Shown: positions 8,656-17,905, counted from the stretch's first letter. The stretch is 64,000 bases of DNA from Alphaproteobacteria bacterium (GCA_021774735.1 JAJFIS010000022.1:153930-217929), one strand, 5' to 3'. The notes: generated by a model not told the origin, from the letters alone. Numbers and translations are program-made.

Positions 8656-9393
8656 ATGTTAGAGATTAAGAATTTACATGTAAGCATCGGCGATACTCAA
8701 ATCCTAAAAGGTTTGAACCTACATATTCGCCCCGGTGAAGTGCATGCCATCATGGGACCGAATGGCACCGGCAAATCGACGCTCGCCAGCACCATTGCAG
8801 GCCACCCCAATTATGAGGTGACCGAAGGCAGTATCCACTACCAAGGTGAGGACCTCCTAACACGGGAAAGTCATGAACGGGCCGCCGCTGGTATTTTCTT
8901 GGGCTTTCAATATCCTGTAGAAATTCCTGGTGTATCGAACCTGAACTTTCTGCGTACGGCCTTGAACAGCCAACGCCGTATTCGCGGTGAAGATGATATG
9001 TCGGCAGCTGAATTCATGAAGCTTGTTCGCTTAAAGGCCGATGATTTGGGCTTAAAGCCTGAAATGCTAAAGCGTTTTGTTAATGTTGGCTTCTCTGGCG
9101 GTGAGAAAAAGCGCAATGAAATGGTCCAAATGGCGGTATTAAACCCTACACTTGCGGTTCTCGACGAAACCGATAGCGGCTTGGATATTGACGCGCTGCG
9201 GGTCGTCTCGGACGGCATTAACGCCCAGCGCCGCGATGATACCGCCATATTACTTATCACCCACTATCAGCGTTTGCTCGATTATGTTCAGCCCGATGTG
9301 GTTCATGTTATGGCAGGTGGTCGCATTGTTAAGTCTGGCGATAAGACCCTAGCTGCGGAGCTTGAAGACAAAGGGTATGCAGCATATGGATAA
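8656..9393 (+). CDS. sufC: Fe-S assembly ATPase SufC
   Basis: ABC-type ATPase that drives conformational change of the SufBD scaffold. The ATG at 8656 gives 245 residues starting MLEIKNLHVS. Walker A is GPNGTGKST near 33-41, the ABC signature is the SufC-type FSGGEKKRNE, and Walker B with the extended DETDSGLDID follows. LITHYQRLL is the H-loop region. The gene lies four bases after the sufB stop, and its end overlaps sufD by eight bases. Confidence 0.96.
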   Translation: MLEIKNLHVSIGDTQILKGLNLHIRPGEVHAIMGPNGTGKSTLASTIAGHPNYEVTEGSIHYQGEDLLTRESHERAAAGIFLGFQYPVEIPGVSNLNFLRTALNSQRRIRGEDDMSAAEFMKLVRLKADDLGLKPEMLKRFVNVGFSGGEKKRNEMVQMAVLNPTLAVLDETDSGLDIDALRVVSDGINAQRRDDTAILLITHYQRLLDYVQPDVVHVMAGGRIVKSGDKTLAAELEDKGYAAYG

Positions 9394-10603
9394 TTATTTC
9401 GATACCGTAATTAATGATCAAATAGCTTCACTGCCCAGTGATCCCGCACGTGTGGGCGCACTTACAGCCCTGAAAAAACTAGGTTTTCCAACTAAGCGTG
9501 ATGAAAATTGGCGCTATATGGATCTGAGCGGTGTTAAGCAAGCAGCACCATATTTGGCCAGAAACACCGTAATCACCCCTGAGCTTTCATCAAGTGATGC
9601 TGAAGGCATTAACGCTATATTTATAAATGGTTACGGATTCGATATAAATAAAAACGCCCTCAAAGACGTCGCTCTCGCTTCCTCCACCAATATCCACAGT
9701 GAGGATAATGCCTTCGCATTAGCGAGCCAGGCTCTCGGCCATGATGGTGTATGTCTGAAAATCACCAAAGACACAGAGCTCAAAGGCCCAATGCACCTTC
9801 ATCACCAATGCAAGGATGCGGGCGAATGCGCCATCCACCTACGCCACCAAATTACACTCAACAAGGGTGCGTCTTTGACGCTAGTGGAGCATTTCAGCGG
9901 TGACGAAGACGCGTACTGGGACAATCAGTTGATGCAGATTACGTTGGAAGACGGGGCAACGCTCAAACATGTCCGCCTTATAGTGGAAGGTGCTAACGCC
10001 ACCCACACCAGCAAATGCGCAATCCGCCTCGCCGACAACAGCACCTATGAAGGCTTTACACTCATTTGTGGCGGCAAAGCTGTACGGTCAACCAGCCACA
10101 TCCAAATGTTGGGCACCGGTGCCCACGCCGATATCGACGGCCTATCGCTCGCCTATAGTGGTCAAATGGCCGATAGCTTCGTGCAGGTTGAACATCTTGT
10201 GCCAGGTGCCACAAGTGACCAAATTCATCGCAACGTGCTGGCAGGCCGTGGCAAAGCAGCCTTCCAAGGGCGTATTATTGTGGCACGGGATGCCCAAAAG
10301 ACCAACGCCGACCAAAGTTGCAAGTCCTTATTGCTCGACCGCAGCGCAGAAGTGAACACCAAGCCCGAATTGGAAATTTTTGCTGATGATGTGAAATGCA
10401 GCCACGGCGCAACGGTGGGCGAACTAGACGAAAAAGCGCTCTACTATATGCTCGCCCGGGGCATTGACCCTGTAACCGCAAAAGCATTATTGGTTGAAGC
10501 CTTCGCAAGTGGTGCCTTTGCCCGCGTTGAGGCGGAGAGTGTTCGAAGTGCCATTAGTGAAAGCTTGCAAAATTGGCTAAATGCGGAGACCAAATATGGT
10601 TAA
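9386..10603 (+). CDS. sufD: Fe-S assembly scaffold SufD
   Basis: Second beta-helix subunit of the SufBCD complex, 405 residues from the ATG at 9386. This start is preferred over the ATG at 9377 because AAGGG lies ten bases upstream of it. Family features include RDENWRYMDLSGVK near the N-terminus and the C-terminal DVKCSHGATVGELDEKALYY, which aligns with the SufB core. The start lies inside the last codons of sufC (overlap 8 nt), and its own end repeats the same overlap with sufS, indicating translational coupling. Confidence 0.94.
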   Translation: MDNYFDTVINDQIASLPSDPARVGALTALKKLGFPTKRDENWRYMDLSGVKQAAPYLARNTVITPELSSSDAEGINAIFINGYGFDINKNALKDVALASSTNIHSEDNAFALASQALGHDGVCLKITKDTELKGPMHLHHQCKDAGECAIHLRHQITLNKGASLTLVEHFSGDEDAYWDNQLMQITLEDGATLKHVRLIVEGANATHTSKCAIRLADNSTYEGFTLICGGKAVRSTSHIQMLGTGAHADIDGLSLAYSGQMADSFVQVEHLVPGATSDQIHRNVLAGRGKAAFQGRIIVARDAQKTNADQSCKSLLLDRSAEVNTKPELEIFADDVKCSHGATVGELDEKALYYMLARGIDPVTAKALLVEAFASGAFARVEAESVRSAISESLQNWLNAETKYG

Positions 10604-11858
10604 TGCCAACTTAGACATAAAGTCACAAGGCACCGGCCTGCTGGACGTCGCTAAAATCCGCGAAGACTTCCCTATATTCAAGCAAAAGGTTTACAGTAAG
10701 CCCCTAACCTTTTTGGATACTGCCGCCAGCGCACAGAAGCCCAAACAAGTGCTTGATGCAGAACGTAATATATCAGAAACCTGTTACGCCAATATCCACC
10801 GTGGGGTCTATAAATTCTCTCAGGACGCCACTCAGGCTTATGAAGATGCCCGCGAAACTGTGCGCGCATTTTTGAGCGCCGAGCATACAAATGAATGTGT
10901 TTTTGTTCGCGGCGCAACAGAGGGTATTAACTTGGTCGCCCAAAGCTGGGGCCGGGCTAATATATCTGCGGGCGACGAAATTATTCTAACCACGATCGAG
11001 CACCATTCGAACATTGTGCCGTGGCAAATGCTGGCCGAAGAAAAAGGGGCTATAATTCGGGTTATTCCGGTTGATGATACCGCAACGCTAGATATGGATG
11101 TTTATGCTAACCTTTTGAATGAGCGCACCAAAATGGTCGCGGTTGGCCATATATCGAACGCCGTTGGCACCATCAATCCGATCGCTGATATCATCCGCAT
11201 GGCCCATAGTGCAGGCGCGGTCGCTTTGATCGATGGTTGCCAAGCTGCACCGCATATGCGCCTGAATATGCAGGCCTTAGACGCAGACTTTTATGTCTTT
11301 TCAGCCCATAAAGCATATGGCCCCACGGGCATTGGAGTGCTTTACGGCAAGCAGGCTCTGCTGGATGCCATGCCCCCATGGCACGGCGGCGGCGATATGA
11401 TCAAAACCGTCAGCTTTGAGGGCACGACCTATAATGACCTGCCCTATAAATTTGAGGCTGGCACCCCGCATATAACCGGTGGCATTGGCATGAAGGCAGC
11501 GCTGGACTATATGAACGGCATCGGCTTTGACGCCATTAACGCCCATGAAAATGCCCTGATGGCCTATGCCTTGGACGCCCTAAGCGGCTTTAATAGCTTA
11601 CGCCAAATTGGTACCTCAAAGGACCGGGGCGCACTGATCAGCTTTGTTATGGACCATGCCCACCCCCATGACATTGGCACCATTTTAGACCGCCAAGGGG
11701 TAGCCGTACGTGCTGGCCACCACTGCGCCCAACCTGTGATGGACCATTTCGGCCTGCCCGGCACCGTGCGGGCCAGTTTTGGCATTTATAACGACTACGG
11801 CGATATTGACCGCTTGGTCGCGGGACTGCATAAAGTGAATGAGATATTTGGATCATGA
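10596..11858 (+). CDS. sufS: Cysteine desulfurase SufS
   Basis: Class V aminotransferase-fold PLP enzyme that takes sulfur from cysteine for cluster assembly, 420 residues from the ATG at 10596 (GGAG upstream). Landmarks are TTIEHHSNIVPW, the PLP lysine in FSAHKAYGPTGIG near residue 230, and the catalytic cysteine in RAGHHCAQPVM near 370. The R-x-G-H-H-C context is typical of group II desulfurases, which normally need SufE or SufU as acceptor. Neither gene is visible in this operon. Confidence 0.95.
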   Translation: MVNANLDIKSQGTGLLDVAKIREDFPIFKQKVYSKPLTFLDTAASAQKPKQVLDAERNISETCYANIHRGVYKFSQDATQAYEDARETVRAFLSAEHTNECVFVRGATEGINLVAQSWGRANISAGDEIILTTIEHHSNIVPWQMLAEEKGAIIRVIPVDDTATLDMDVYANLLNERTKMVAVGHISNAVGTINPIADIIRMAHSAGAVALIDGCQAAPHMRLNMQALDADFYVFSAHKAYGPTGIGVLYGKQALLDAMPPWHGGGDMIKTVSFEGTTYNDLPYKFEAGTPHITGGIGMKAALDYMNGIGFDAINAHENALMAYALDALSGFNSLRQIGTSKDRGALISFVMDHAHPHDIGTILDRQGVAVRAGHHCAQPVMDHFGLPGTVRASFGIYNDYGDIDRLVAGLHKVNEIFGS

Positions 11859-12400
11859 GCGACACCATGAATGATAGTGACAAAAAACGAGACGTGATGG
11901 ATATGAGCGTGCAAGGTGATTTTCCGGCTGAAAATAGGCCCAACGCCCCAACTCGCCCACGGGTGGGAGATTTAACAGAGGCATCCTCCAGTGAAGGGGA
12001 TTTCTTTCTCGATAAATTTTTGAATGAGCCCAAGGTTGATGAGGCGCAGGCTGAGGCGAGCATGCCTATTGAAGCCGCAGATATGAGCCCCGCGATGATT
12101 GCCCTGCGTGAAACCATCATTGAAGCCCTGCGCGAGATATATGACCCAGAAATTCCGGTAAACATCTATGAGATGGGCCTGATTTATGCGGTGAATGTGG
12201 CTGAGGATGCATCCGTTGAAGTTGTCATGACCCTGACAACGCCGCATTGCCCAGTGGCCGAAAGCATGCCGGGTGAGATTGAGCTGAAGGTCGCGTCCGT
12301 GCCCGGCGTGATGGAAGCCAAAGTTAATTTAGTTTGGGAACCGCCGTGGGAAATGTCCTGCATGAGCGATGAAGCCCGTCTTGAACTTGGATTGTTATAG
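11855..12400 (+). CDS. sufT: SufT / DUF59 (MIP18-like) Fe-S maturation factor
   Basis: Protein of the MIP18/PaaD (DUF59) family that helps mature Fe-S proteins. It has 181 residues, with the conserved domain in the second half: YDPEIPVNIYEMGLIY near 122-137, LTTPHCPVAE with the conserved cysteine, and WEPPWEMSCMSDEAR. The first 75 residues are acidic, low in complexity and probably disordered, a common feature of alphaproteobacterial members. It overlaps sufS by four bases (ATGA) and precedes sufA. Confidence 0.93.
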   Translation: MSDTMNDSDKKRDVMDMSVQGDFPAENRPNAPTRPRVGDLTEASSSEGDFFLDKFLNEPKVDEAQAEASMPIEAADMSPAMIALRETIIEALREIYDPEIPVNIYEMGLIYAVNVAEDASVEVVMTLTTPHCPVAESMPGEIELKVASVPGVMEAKVNLVWEPPWEMSCMSDEARLELGLL

Positions 12401-12413
12401 GAGCGTAATAAAT

Positions 12414-12740
12414 ATGTCGATAATTTCTGTAACAGATAATGCCGCTGACCATATCCGCGATATGATGGCAAAAAACGATAAAGCCATTGGCTTTCGCTTA
12501 GGTACCAACACGCAGGGCTGCAACGGCCTTAGCTATACCATCGACTATGTGGTTAATGCGCTTGAAGATGATGAAATTGTTGAGACCGGCGGCGTGAAAA
12601 TTTTTGTCGCGCGAACGGACCTGCTGCATTTAATGGGCACGCGCATTGACTGGGAAGACAGCATGTTTTCCACCGGTTTCAGCTTCACAAACCCCAACGA
12701 ATCTGGTCGTTGTGGCTGCGGCGAAAGCTTTACTGTTTAA
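12414..12740 (+). CDS. sufA: A-type Fe-S carrier protein SufA/IscA
   Basis: Small A-type carrier that accepts clusters from SufBCD and passes them to targets. The ATG at 12414 (AGGAG ten bases upstream) gives 108 residues. The three ligand cysteines are present: one in NTQGCNGLSY and two in the C-terminal GRCGCGESF. It is the last suf gene; the next gene begins 41 bases later with its own ribosome-binding site and may be co-transcribed. Confidence 0.94.
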   Translation: MSIISVTDNAADHIRDMMAKNDKAIGFRLGTNTQGCNGLSYTIDYVVNALEDDEIVETGGVKIFVARTDLLHLMGTRIDWEDSMFSTGFSFTNPNESGRCGCGESFTV

Positions 12741-12781
12741 CAAAATTGATTGCCCCAATTACCTCAATTTTAGGAAATCTC

Positions 12782-13546
12782 ATGACCGATCATATTACTG
12801 TCACCCAAAATGGCCCTGTGATGGAGCTTTACTTCAACCGACCTGAAAAGAAAAACGCCATCACCGATGCCATGTACGGCAAACTAGCGGACAGTTTAAA
12901 TAGCGCCGATGCGGACGATAATGTTCGCGCGGTAATTTTAACCGGTAACGGCGACGCTTTCACCGCGGGTAATGACCTGATGGATTTTGCAACGGTCAAC
13001 GCCAGTGGTAAGCGGCTTGAAGACCAAAATGTAACACGGTATCTGCACGCCCTTGCCGGTTTTACCAAGCCCCTGATTATGGCGGTAAACGGCTTGGCCG
13101 TTGGCATTGGCACCACCATGTGTCTGCACGCGGACCTGGTTTTTGTCTCAGGTGAAGCCAGCTTCACCACACCTTTCGTTAACTTAGCTGTCGTCCCAGA
13201 GGCCGCCTCATCAACCCTTATGCCGCGCCTAATAGGTCACCGCAGGGCCTATGCCATGTTCGCCCTCGGTGAGAAGGTCAGCGCTTCAGACGCGGTTAGT
13301 TGGGGTATCGCCAATAAATTGGTGCCCTTGGACGGCCTGATGTTTGCCGCCCGCAGTGCCGCCGAAAAGCTCGCCGCCAAAGCGCCAAATTCGCTGAAGC
13401 TCACCAAGGCCTTGATGCGCGGCACACCTGAAGATATCAAAGCCATTATGGCACAAGAAAATGTTCATTTTGGCGCGCAGCTCGTCTCCGCCGAAGCGGG
13501 AGAGGCTTTCACAGCCTTCGCAGAGAAGCGCCCGCCTAAGTTTTAA
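12782..13546 (+). CDS. Enoyl-CoA hydratase/isomerase family protein
   Basis: Crotonase-fold enzyme acting on acyl-CoA esters, 254 residues from the ATG at 12782 (AGGAA six bases upstream). RPEKKNAITDAMY is the N-terminal CoA-binding region. DAFTAGNDLMDF and AVNGLAVGIGTTMCLHAD supply the oxyanion hole, and a Glu lies in the VVPEAASS segment. Only one clear catalytic carboxylate position is visible, so hydratase versus isomerase activity is open. It directly follows the suf operon without an apparent terminator. No other beta-oxidation genes are near. Confidence 0.88.
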   Translation: MTDHITVTQNGPVMELYFNRPEKKNAITDAMYGKLADSLNSADADDNVRAVILTGNGDAFTAGNDLMDFATVNASGKRLEDQNVTRYLHALAGFTKPLIMAVNGLAVGIGTTMCLHADLVFVSGEASFTTPFVNLAVVPEAASSTLMPRLIGHRRAYAMFALGEKVSASDAVSWGIANKLVPLDGLMFAARSAAEKLAAKAPNSLKLTKALMRGTPEDIKAIMAQENVHFGAQLVSAEAGEAFTAFAEKRPPKF

Positions 13547-13583
13547 GGGACCTTGGCTGCTTGGTAAACTTACTGTTAAATTT

Positions 13584-13611
13584 TTGACATAGCCCCAAAA
13601 GACGTTAGTCT
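13584..13611 (+). promoter_or_regulatory. Possible promoter of the MacAB-like operon
   Basis: A consensus TTGACA (13584-13589) is followed after 16 bases by TAGTCT (13606-13611), a poor -10. It lies 70-95 bases upstream of the adaptor gene. A small AAGAC-GTTA-GTCTT hairpin (13599-13612) overlaps the -10. Confidence 0.35.
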
Positions 13612-13621
13612 TCTTATCAAA

Positions 13622-13646
13622 GCCCTTGAATTTAGGTTCAAAGGGC
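13622..13646 (+). other. Stem-loop in leader of exporter operon
   Basis: GCCCTTGAA (13622-13630) pairs with TTCAAAGGGC (13637-13646) apart from one bulged A. The stem is nine base pairs with a six-base loop and no T tract. It is 32 bases upstream of the GTG start of the adaptor gene, so it may affect mRNA stability or translation. Confidence 0.4.
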
Positions 13647-13678
13647 CAATAATGAGATCATCAGCGGAGTGAAACACC

Positions 13679-14722
13679 GTGAGCGAACAAAGCGAGCTTT
13701 TAGGGAAATTAAAAATTGACCGGTCCGCACAAAATGGCGGTGGGGGCTCCAAGAAATGGATTTTCCTGACAGCCCTGTTTTTCCTGACTTCAGCATATCT
13801 TAGTTATAAGCTTCTTAGTTATCAGCCCTTTATGCCTGATAAAAATCCTCCTGAAGTAACAAGTCATGTCTCGCCAAAAAATCGTTCAGCGCAAGAAACC
13901 GTAAGCCAAGCTGCCACAACAATCCCGAAGCCTAGCATTGCCAGCGCAGAAGTTTTAAACGCCTCCGGCTATATCACTGCGCGACGTCTTGCCACTGTAT
14001 CGGCTGAAATTACTGGCCTGATCACCGAAGTCTTGGTGGAAGAAGGCATGCGAGTCGAAAAAGGCCAGATACTGGCTCGCCTTGATGATACCATTGCTCG
14101 AGTGAATCTAGACAGCGCCAAAGCGCAAATCCGTGTCACCACATCCCAAATCAAAGGCACCGCAATTAACCTAAAAGAAGCTGAGCGTGTGCTAGCTAGG
14201 GTATCGAAGCTTAACAGCAGCGAGTTTTCCTCCGAAGCCAACTTAACGCGCGCTAGAGCCAATGTGGAAAACCTGAAAACATCACTCGCGGCGCAGCGAG
14301 CACAACAGGATGTCTTAAAGCTCGACATTATTCGCCAACTAGAACGCCTGAATGACCATACCATCCGCGCACCTTTCACCGGTGTTGTGACGGTTAAAAA
14401 TGCTCAACCGGGCGAAATTATATCACCGGTTTCCGCCGGCGGCGGCTTCACCCGCACCGGCATTTGTACCATCGTTGATATGAACTCGCTGGAAATAGAA
14501 GTTGACGTTAATGAGGCCTTCATAGGCCGCGTTTTTGCTGGGCAGCGTGTTAAAGCCAATTTGGACGCCTACCCGAACTGGGATATTGCGGCGAATGTTA
14601 TTGCCATTATTCCAACCGCTGACCGCGCCAAAGCAACAGTGCGGATCCGTATCGCCATTGAGAATAAAGACACAAGAATTTTGCCTGATATGGGTGTGAA
14701 AGTAGCCTTTTTAAAGAAGTGA
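13679..14722 (+). CDS. HlyD/MacA-like periplasmic adaptor of an ABC exporter
   Basis: Membrane-fusion protein, 347 residues, starting at GTG 13679 with GGAG upstream. One membrane segment lies near residues 27-46 (WIFLTALFFLTSAYLSYKLL). The periplasmic part has a split lipoyl domain (ASGYITARRLATVSAEITG and the EEGMRVEKGQILARLDD half), an alpha-helical hairpin near 140-215 rich in Ala, Lys and Glu, and a beta-barrel region. It would link the following ABC transporter to an outer-membrane channel, which is not encoded here. Confidence 0.88.
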   Translation: MSEQSELLGKLKIDRSAQNGGGGSKKWIFLTALFFLTSAYLSYKLLSYQPFMPDKNPPEVTSHVSPKNRSAQETVSQAATTIPKPSIASAEVLNASGYITARRLATVSAEITGLITEVLVEEGMRVEKGQILARLDDTIARVNLDSAKAQIRVTTSQIKGTAINLKEAERVLARVSKLNSSEFSSEANLTRARANVENLKTSLAAQRAQQDVLKLDIIRQLERLNDHTIRAPFTGVVTVKNAQPGEIISPVSAGGGFTRTGICTIVDMNSLEIEVDVNEAFIGRVFAGQRVKANLDAYPNWDIAANVIAIIPTADRAKATVRIRIAIENKDTRILPDMGVKVAFLKK

Positions 14723-14760
14723 GCCATAACCACAAATGATAGATATAAGGATATTACCCC

Positions 14761-15450
14761 ATGAGTGAGACATTGTTTGACCTGAAAAATGTGCGCAAAT
14801 ATTTCACCCGTGGCGCAGAAGAAATCCATGTATTTGATGGGCTAAACCTAGAAATCGAAAAGGGTGATTTTGTCGCTATCATGGGGCCATCAGGTTCTGG
14901 CAAGACCACGCTTTTAAATATGTTGGGGGGAGTTGACCAACCAACGGACGGCGAAATTTCATTCAGCGGTGATCGCATTGATAATTTGTCAGAAGGGGCT
15001 TTGGCAAATTGGCGGGCAACCAATATCGGCTTCATATTCCAGTTTTATAACCTGATGCCGATGCTGTCCGCCGCCCGCAATGTTGAGTTGCCCCTGCTGT
15101 TGACCAACTTGTCAGCCAAACAGCGCAAAGAAAATGTCGCCACTGCATTAGAGCTCGTCGACTTAGCTGACCGAACAACCCACAAGCCTCGCGAGATGTC
15201 TGGTGGTCAACAGCAAAGGGTGGCTATTGCCCGTGCGATCGTTTCAGACCCCAAAATGTTGCTCTGCGATGAGCCCACGGGTGATTTGGACCGTGAGACC
15301 GCCGATGAAATTCTTTCCATGCTCCAGCTATTGAACCGCGACTTTGGCAAAACCATCGTCATGGTGACCCACGACCCACTGGCGGCAAAATATGCCAAAC
15401 GTATTTTGCACTTGGATAAAGGCAATTTTATTAGCGAGGAGGTCGACTGA
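14761..15450 (+). CDS. ABC transporter ATPase, MacB/LolD type
   Basis: 229-residue ATPase of the MacB/LolD/FtsE subfamily. Walker A is GPSGSGKTT near 41-49, the Q-loop lies in FIFQFYNLMPMLSA, the signature is MSGGQQQRVAIARA, and Walker B is LLCDEPTGDLD followed by MVTHDPLAAKYA. An AAGGA site precedes the ATG. It overlaps the first permease at TGATG. It probably powers a mechanotransmission-type exporter with the two FtsX-like permeases. Confidence 0.94.
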   Translation: MSETLFDLKNVRKYFTRGAEEIHVFDGLNLEIEKGDFVAIMGPSGSGKTTLLNMLGGVDQPTDGEISFSGDRIDNLSEGALANWRATNIGFIFQFYNLMPMLSAARNVELPLLLTNLSAKQRKENVATALELVDLADRTTHKPREMSGGQQQRVAIARAIVSDPKMLLCDEPTGDLDRETADEILSMLQLLNRDFGKTIVMVTHDPLAAKYAKRILHLDKGNFISEEVD

Positions 15451-16607
15451 TGGGTGATCTTTACCTCGTCTTTAAAAACCTGACCCGTAAGAAGATGCGC
15501 TTGGCCCTAACGCTGTTCGCCACCTTCATCGCCTTCATGATTTTTGGCACCATTTCAGCCTTCCAAAGCGCACTAGACAGCGGAGTAGAGCTATCCGCCG
15601 ATGACCGTTTGATCACGGTGAATAAGATCAATTTCACTCAGCCTTTGCCGATAGCCTATTACAACCGGGTGCGCACTGTTGATGGTATTGTTGAAGTAAC
15701 TCATCTCAATTGGTTTGGTGGTTATTACCAAGATCCAAAAAACTTCCTACCGATGATGGCGGTGAATGAAAATACTTTCCTGAAAGTTTATAATGAACTG
15801 GTTTTGACCGATGAAGAAGAAGCCGCTTGGAAGGGCAACCGTCAAGGCCTTATAGTCGGCGAAAATGCCGCCCGTCAATATGGCTGGAAGAAGGGCGACC
15901 GCATCCCTATCAATTCGAATATATTCTCACAAAAAGACGGCACCACAAGTTGGGATTTCACCATTGAGGCGGTCTATACAGGTGAACAAGAGCAAACCGA
16001 CACAAGTGGGCTCTATTTCCACTATAAATATTTCAATGAGACCCAGTCTTTTGGCGGCAATTATATCGGATGGATGGGCGTGCGAACTGCTGACCCTGCC
16101 CGCAATGGAGAGGTCATTAAAGCCATTGATGATATGTTCGTTAATTCGCCCTTTGAAACCGAAACAGTACCCGAGAAAGCTTTCAATCAAGCGTTCCTAG
16201 CCCAAATTGGTAACTTGGGCCTAATCCTGTCGTCGGTTATATTTGCGGCTTTCTTCATCATTCTCGTTATTGTTGGTAATTCAATGATTTTAGCAATCCG
16301 TGAACGCACAAGTGAAATCGCAGTGCTCAAGACCATTGGGTTTAAGTCTGGGCGCATTTTCGCAATGGTCCTTAGCGAAAGTATATTTCTAGCCCTAATG
16401 GGGGGTGGCCTTGGTTTGCTGGCCTCTTTTGGGCTGATTGAACTTTTTAATGGTTCAGGAGTTGCCCAATTGCCGACCTTAGTATTAAAGCCTCATATTA
16501 TTATGCAGTCGCTGATGTTCATGTTGTTACTGGGAGGCATCACAGGCATATTCCCAGCCATAACAGCTCAGCGCCTTAATATCATCTCTGCGCTCAGCCG
16601 CCATTAA
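15450..16607 (+). CDS. FtsX-like ABC permease (first of pair)
   Basis: 385-residue permease with the MacB topology: one N-terminal membrane segment (about 17-40), a large periplasmic domain (about 45-260), and three C-terminal segments forming the FtsX domain (about 265-380). The family pattern ERTSEIAVLKTIGFKSGRIF is present just after the second segment. It is translationally coupled to the ATPase. A second, different permease follows, so the pair probably forms a heterodimer. Confidence 0.9.
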   Translation: MGDLYLVFKNLTRKKMRLALTLFATFIAFMIFGTISAFQSALDSGVELSADDRLITVNKINFTQPLPIAYYNRVRTVDGIVEVTHLNWFGGYYQDPKNFLPMMAVNENTFLKVYNELVLTDEEEAAWKGNRQGLIVGENAARQYGWKKGDRIPINSNIFSQKDGTTSWDFTIEAVYTGEQEQTDTSGLYFHYKYFNETQSFGGNYIGWMGVRTADPARNGEVIKAIDDMFVNSPFETETVPEKAFNQAFLAQIGNLGLILSSVIFAAFFIILVIVGNSMILAIRERTSEIAVLKTIGFKSGRIFAMVLSESIFLALMGGGLGLLASFGLIELFNGSGVAQLPTLVLKPHIIMQSLMFMLLLGGITGIFPAITAQRLNIISALSRH

Positions 16608-16636
16608 AGCTGGCCATAATAGCTGAAAGGAAGCCC

Positions 16637-17815
16637 ATGAAAATTATAGCCCAAATTTGGACCGTCATGGTGATGAACATCCGTAGCCTTCCCCAGCGCC
16701 TATGGATGTCTCTGGCTGCAGTACTTGCTGTGGCTGTTGTGATTTTTGTTCTGCTCGCATTTTTAGCAATGGCGAATGGCTTTAACCAAACTCTGTCGGG
16801 CACAGGATCAGAAGATATCGCCATAGTTACCCGTGATGGATCGCAGTCTGAGCTTAACAGCGTTATTAGCCGTGACGGCGTAAATATTATTTCCACAGCT
16901 GAGGGCATTGCTAAAGACAAAAATGGCAATCCCATCTACTCAGCTGAACTTTATGTGGTGGTTGATGGCATCAAACGCACGACAGGCACCGAAGTTAACA
17001 TACCCTTGCGGGGTATATCGTCAAGTGGAGTATCGCTTCGTGACCAGGTTACCATTATAGAGGGCCGCATGTTCGAGAGCGGCAAAAACGAATTGATGAT
17101 AGGCTCTAGTGCTCTGCGTGAATTTAGCGGCTTTGAACTGGGCCGAGAAGTAACCTTCGGCAAAACGAAATGGAAAGTCGTCGGCGTTTTTTCCACCGGT
17201 GGATCGGTCTTTGAGAGCGAAGTATGGGCAGATGCACGGACAGTTCAAACCCAGTTTAGGCGCGGCAGCAGCTTCCAAACCATGCGCATGCGCCTTGCTA
17301 ACACTGGCGATATTACAGCACTTGAAAAGCTAATTGAAGCCGACCCACGGCTAAATTTTAATGTAGAGACCGAAGCAAAATATTATGCTGAGCAAGGTAA
17401 TGCGCTCAGTGGCATAGTGATATTCGGTTGGGCCGTTAGTATCGTTATGGGGGCGGGCGCACTGGCTGGCGCGCTCAACACTATGTTCACCTCGGTGAGT
17501 GCAAGGACCACGGAAATAGCCACCCTCAGGGCCATTGGGTTTAGCAACACATCCGCCTTTATGGGTACATTGTTCGAATCTGTTGTTTTATCACTGATCG
17601 GCGGGATCGCAGGCACCACGTTGGCATTCGCAGCCCTTGATGGGCTAAGCGCCTCAACGCTAAGTGCAGGCTTTACCCAAGTTGTTTTCACTTTTGAGCT
17701 AAGCCCAGATTTATTTGCAACGGGCATTAAATTAGCATTAGCCATTGGCTTCATCGGTGGCTTCTTCCCCGCATGGCGGGCAGCCCGCATGCCCGTGGTA
17801 AAAGCCTTTGGATAG
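16637..17815 (+). CDS. FtsX-like ABC permease (second of pair)
   Basis: 392-residue permease with the same layout as the preceding gene: N-terminal membrane segment near 24-46, long periplasmic domain, and the FtsX domain with ARTTEIATLRAIGFSNTSAF and three C-terminal segments. An AAAGGAAGCCC site precedes the ATG 29 bases after the first permease. The two are clearly diverged. The operon adaptor-ATPase-permease-permease resembles DevBCA/MacAB-like exporters; cargo is unknown. Confidence 0.9.
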   Translation: MKIIAQIWTVMVMNIRSLPQRLWMSLAAVLAVAVVIFVLLAFLAMANGFNQTLSGTGSEDIAIVTRDGSQSELNSVISRDGVNIISTAEGIAKDKNGNPIYSAELYVVVDGIKRTTGTEVNIPLRGISSSGVSLRDQVTIIEGRMFESGKNELMIGSSALREFSGFELGREVTFGKTKWKVVGVFSTGGSVFESEVWADARTVQTQFRRGSSFQTMRMRLANTGDITALEKLIEADPRLNFNVETEAKYYAEQGNALSGIVIFGWAVSIVMGAGALAGALNTMFTSVSARTTEIATLRAIGFSNTSAFMGTLFESVVLSLIGGIAGTTLAFAALDGLSASTLSAGFTQVVFTFELSPDLFATGIKLALAIGFIGGFFPAWRAARMPVVKAFG

Positions 17816-17829
17816 ACTAAAAAAGGATA

Positions 17830-17905
17830 TGGTGCCGCTGATAGGACTCGAACCTACTACCCCGTCATTACGAATGACGTGCTCTACCTGATGAGCTACA
17901 GCGGC
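17830..17905 (-). tRNA. tRNA-Thr (anticodon CGU)
   Basis: The minus strand folds into a full cloverleaf: acceptor GCCGCTG/CAGCGGC, D stem GCTC/GAGC, anticodon stem CGTCA/TGACG with loop TTCGTAA (anticodon CGT, reads ACG), T stem GTAGG/CCTAT with TTCGAGT loop, discriminator A. The 3' CCA is encoded (17830-17832). Length is 76 with CCA. Confidence 0.96.
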
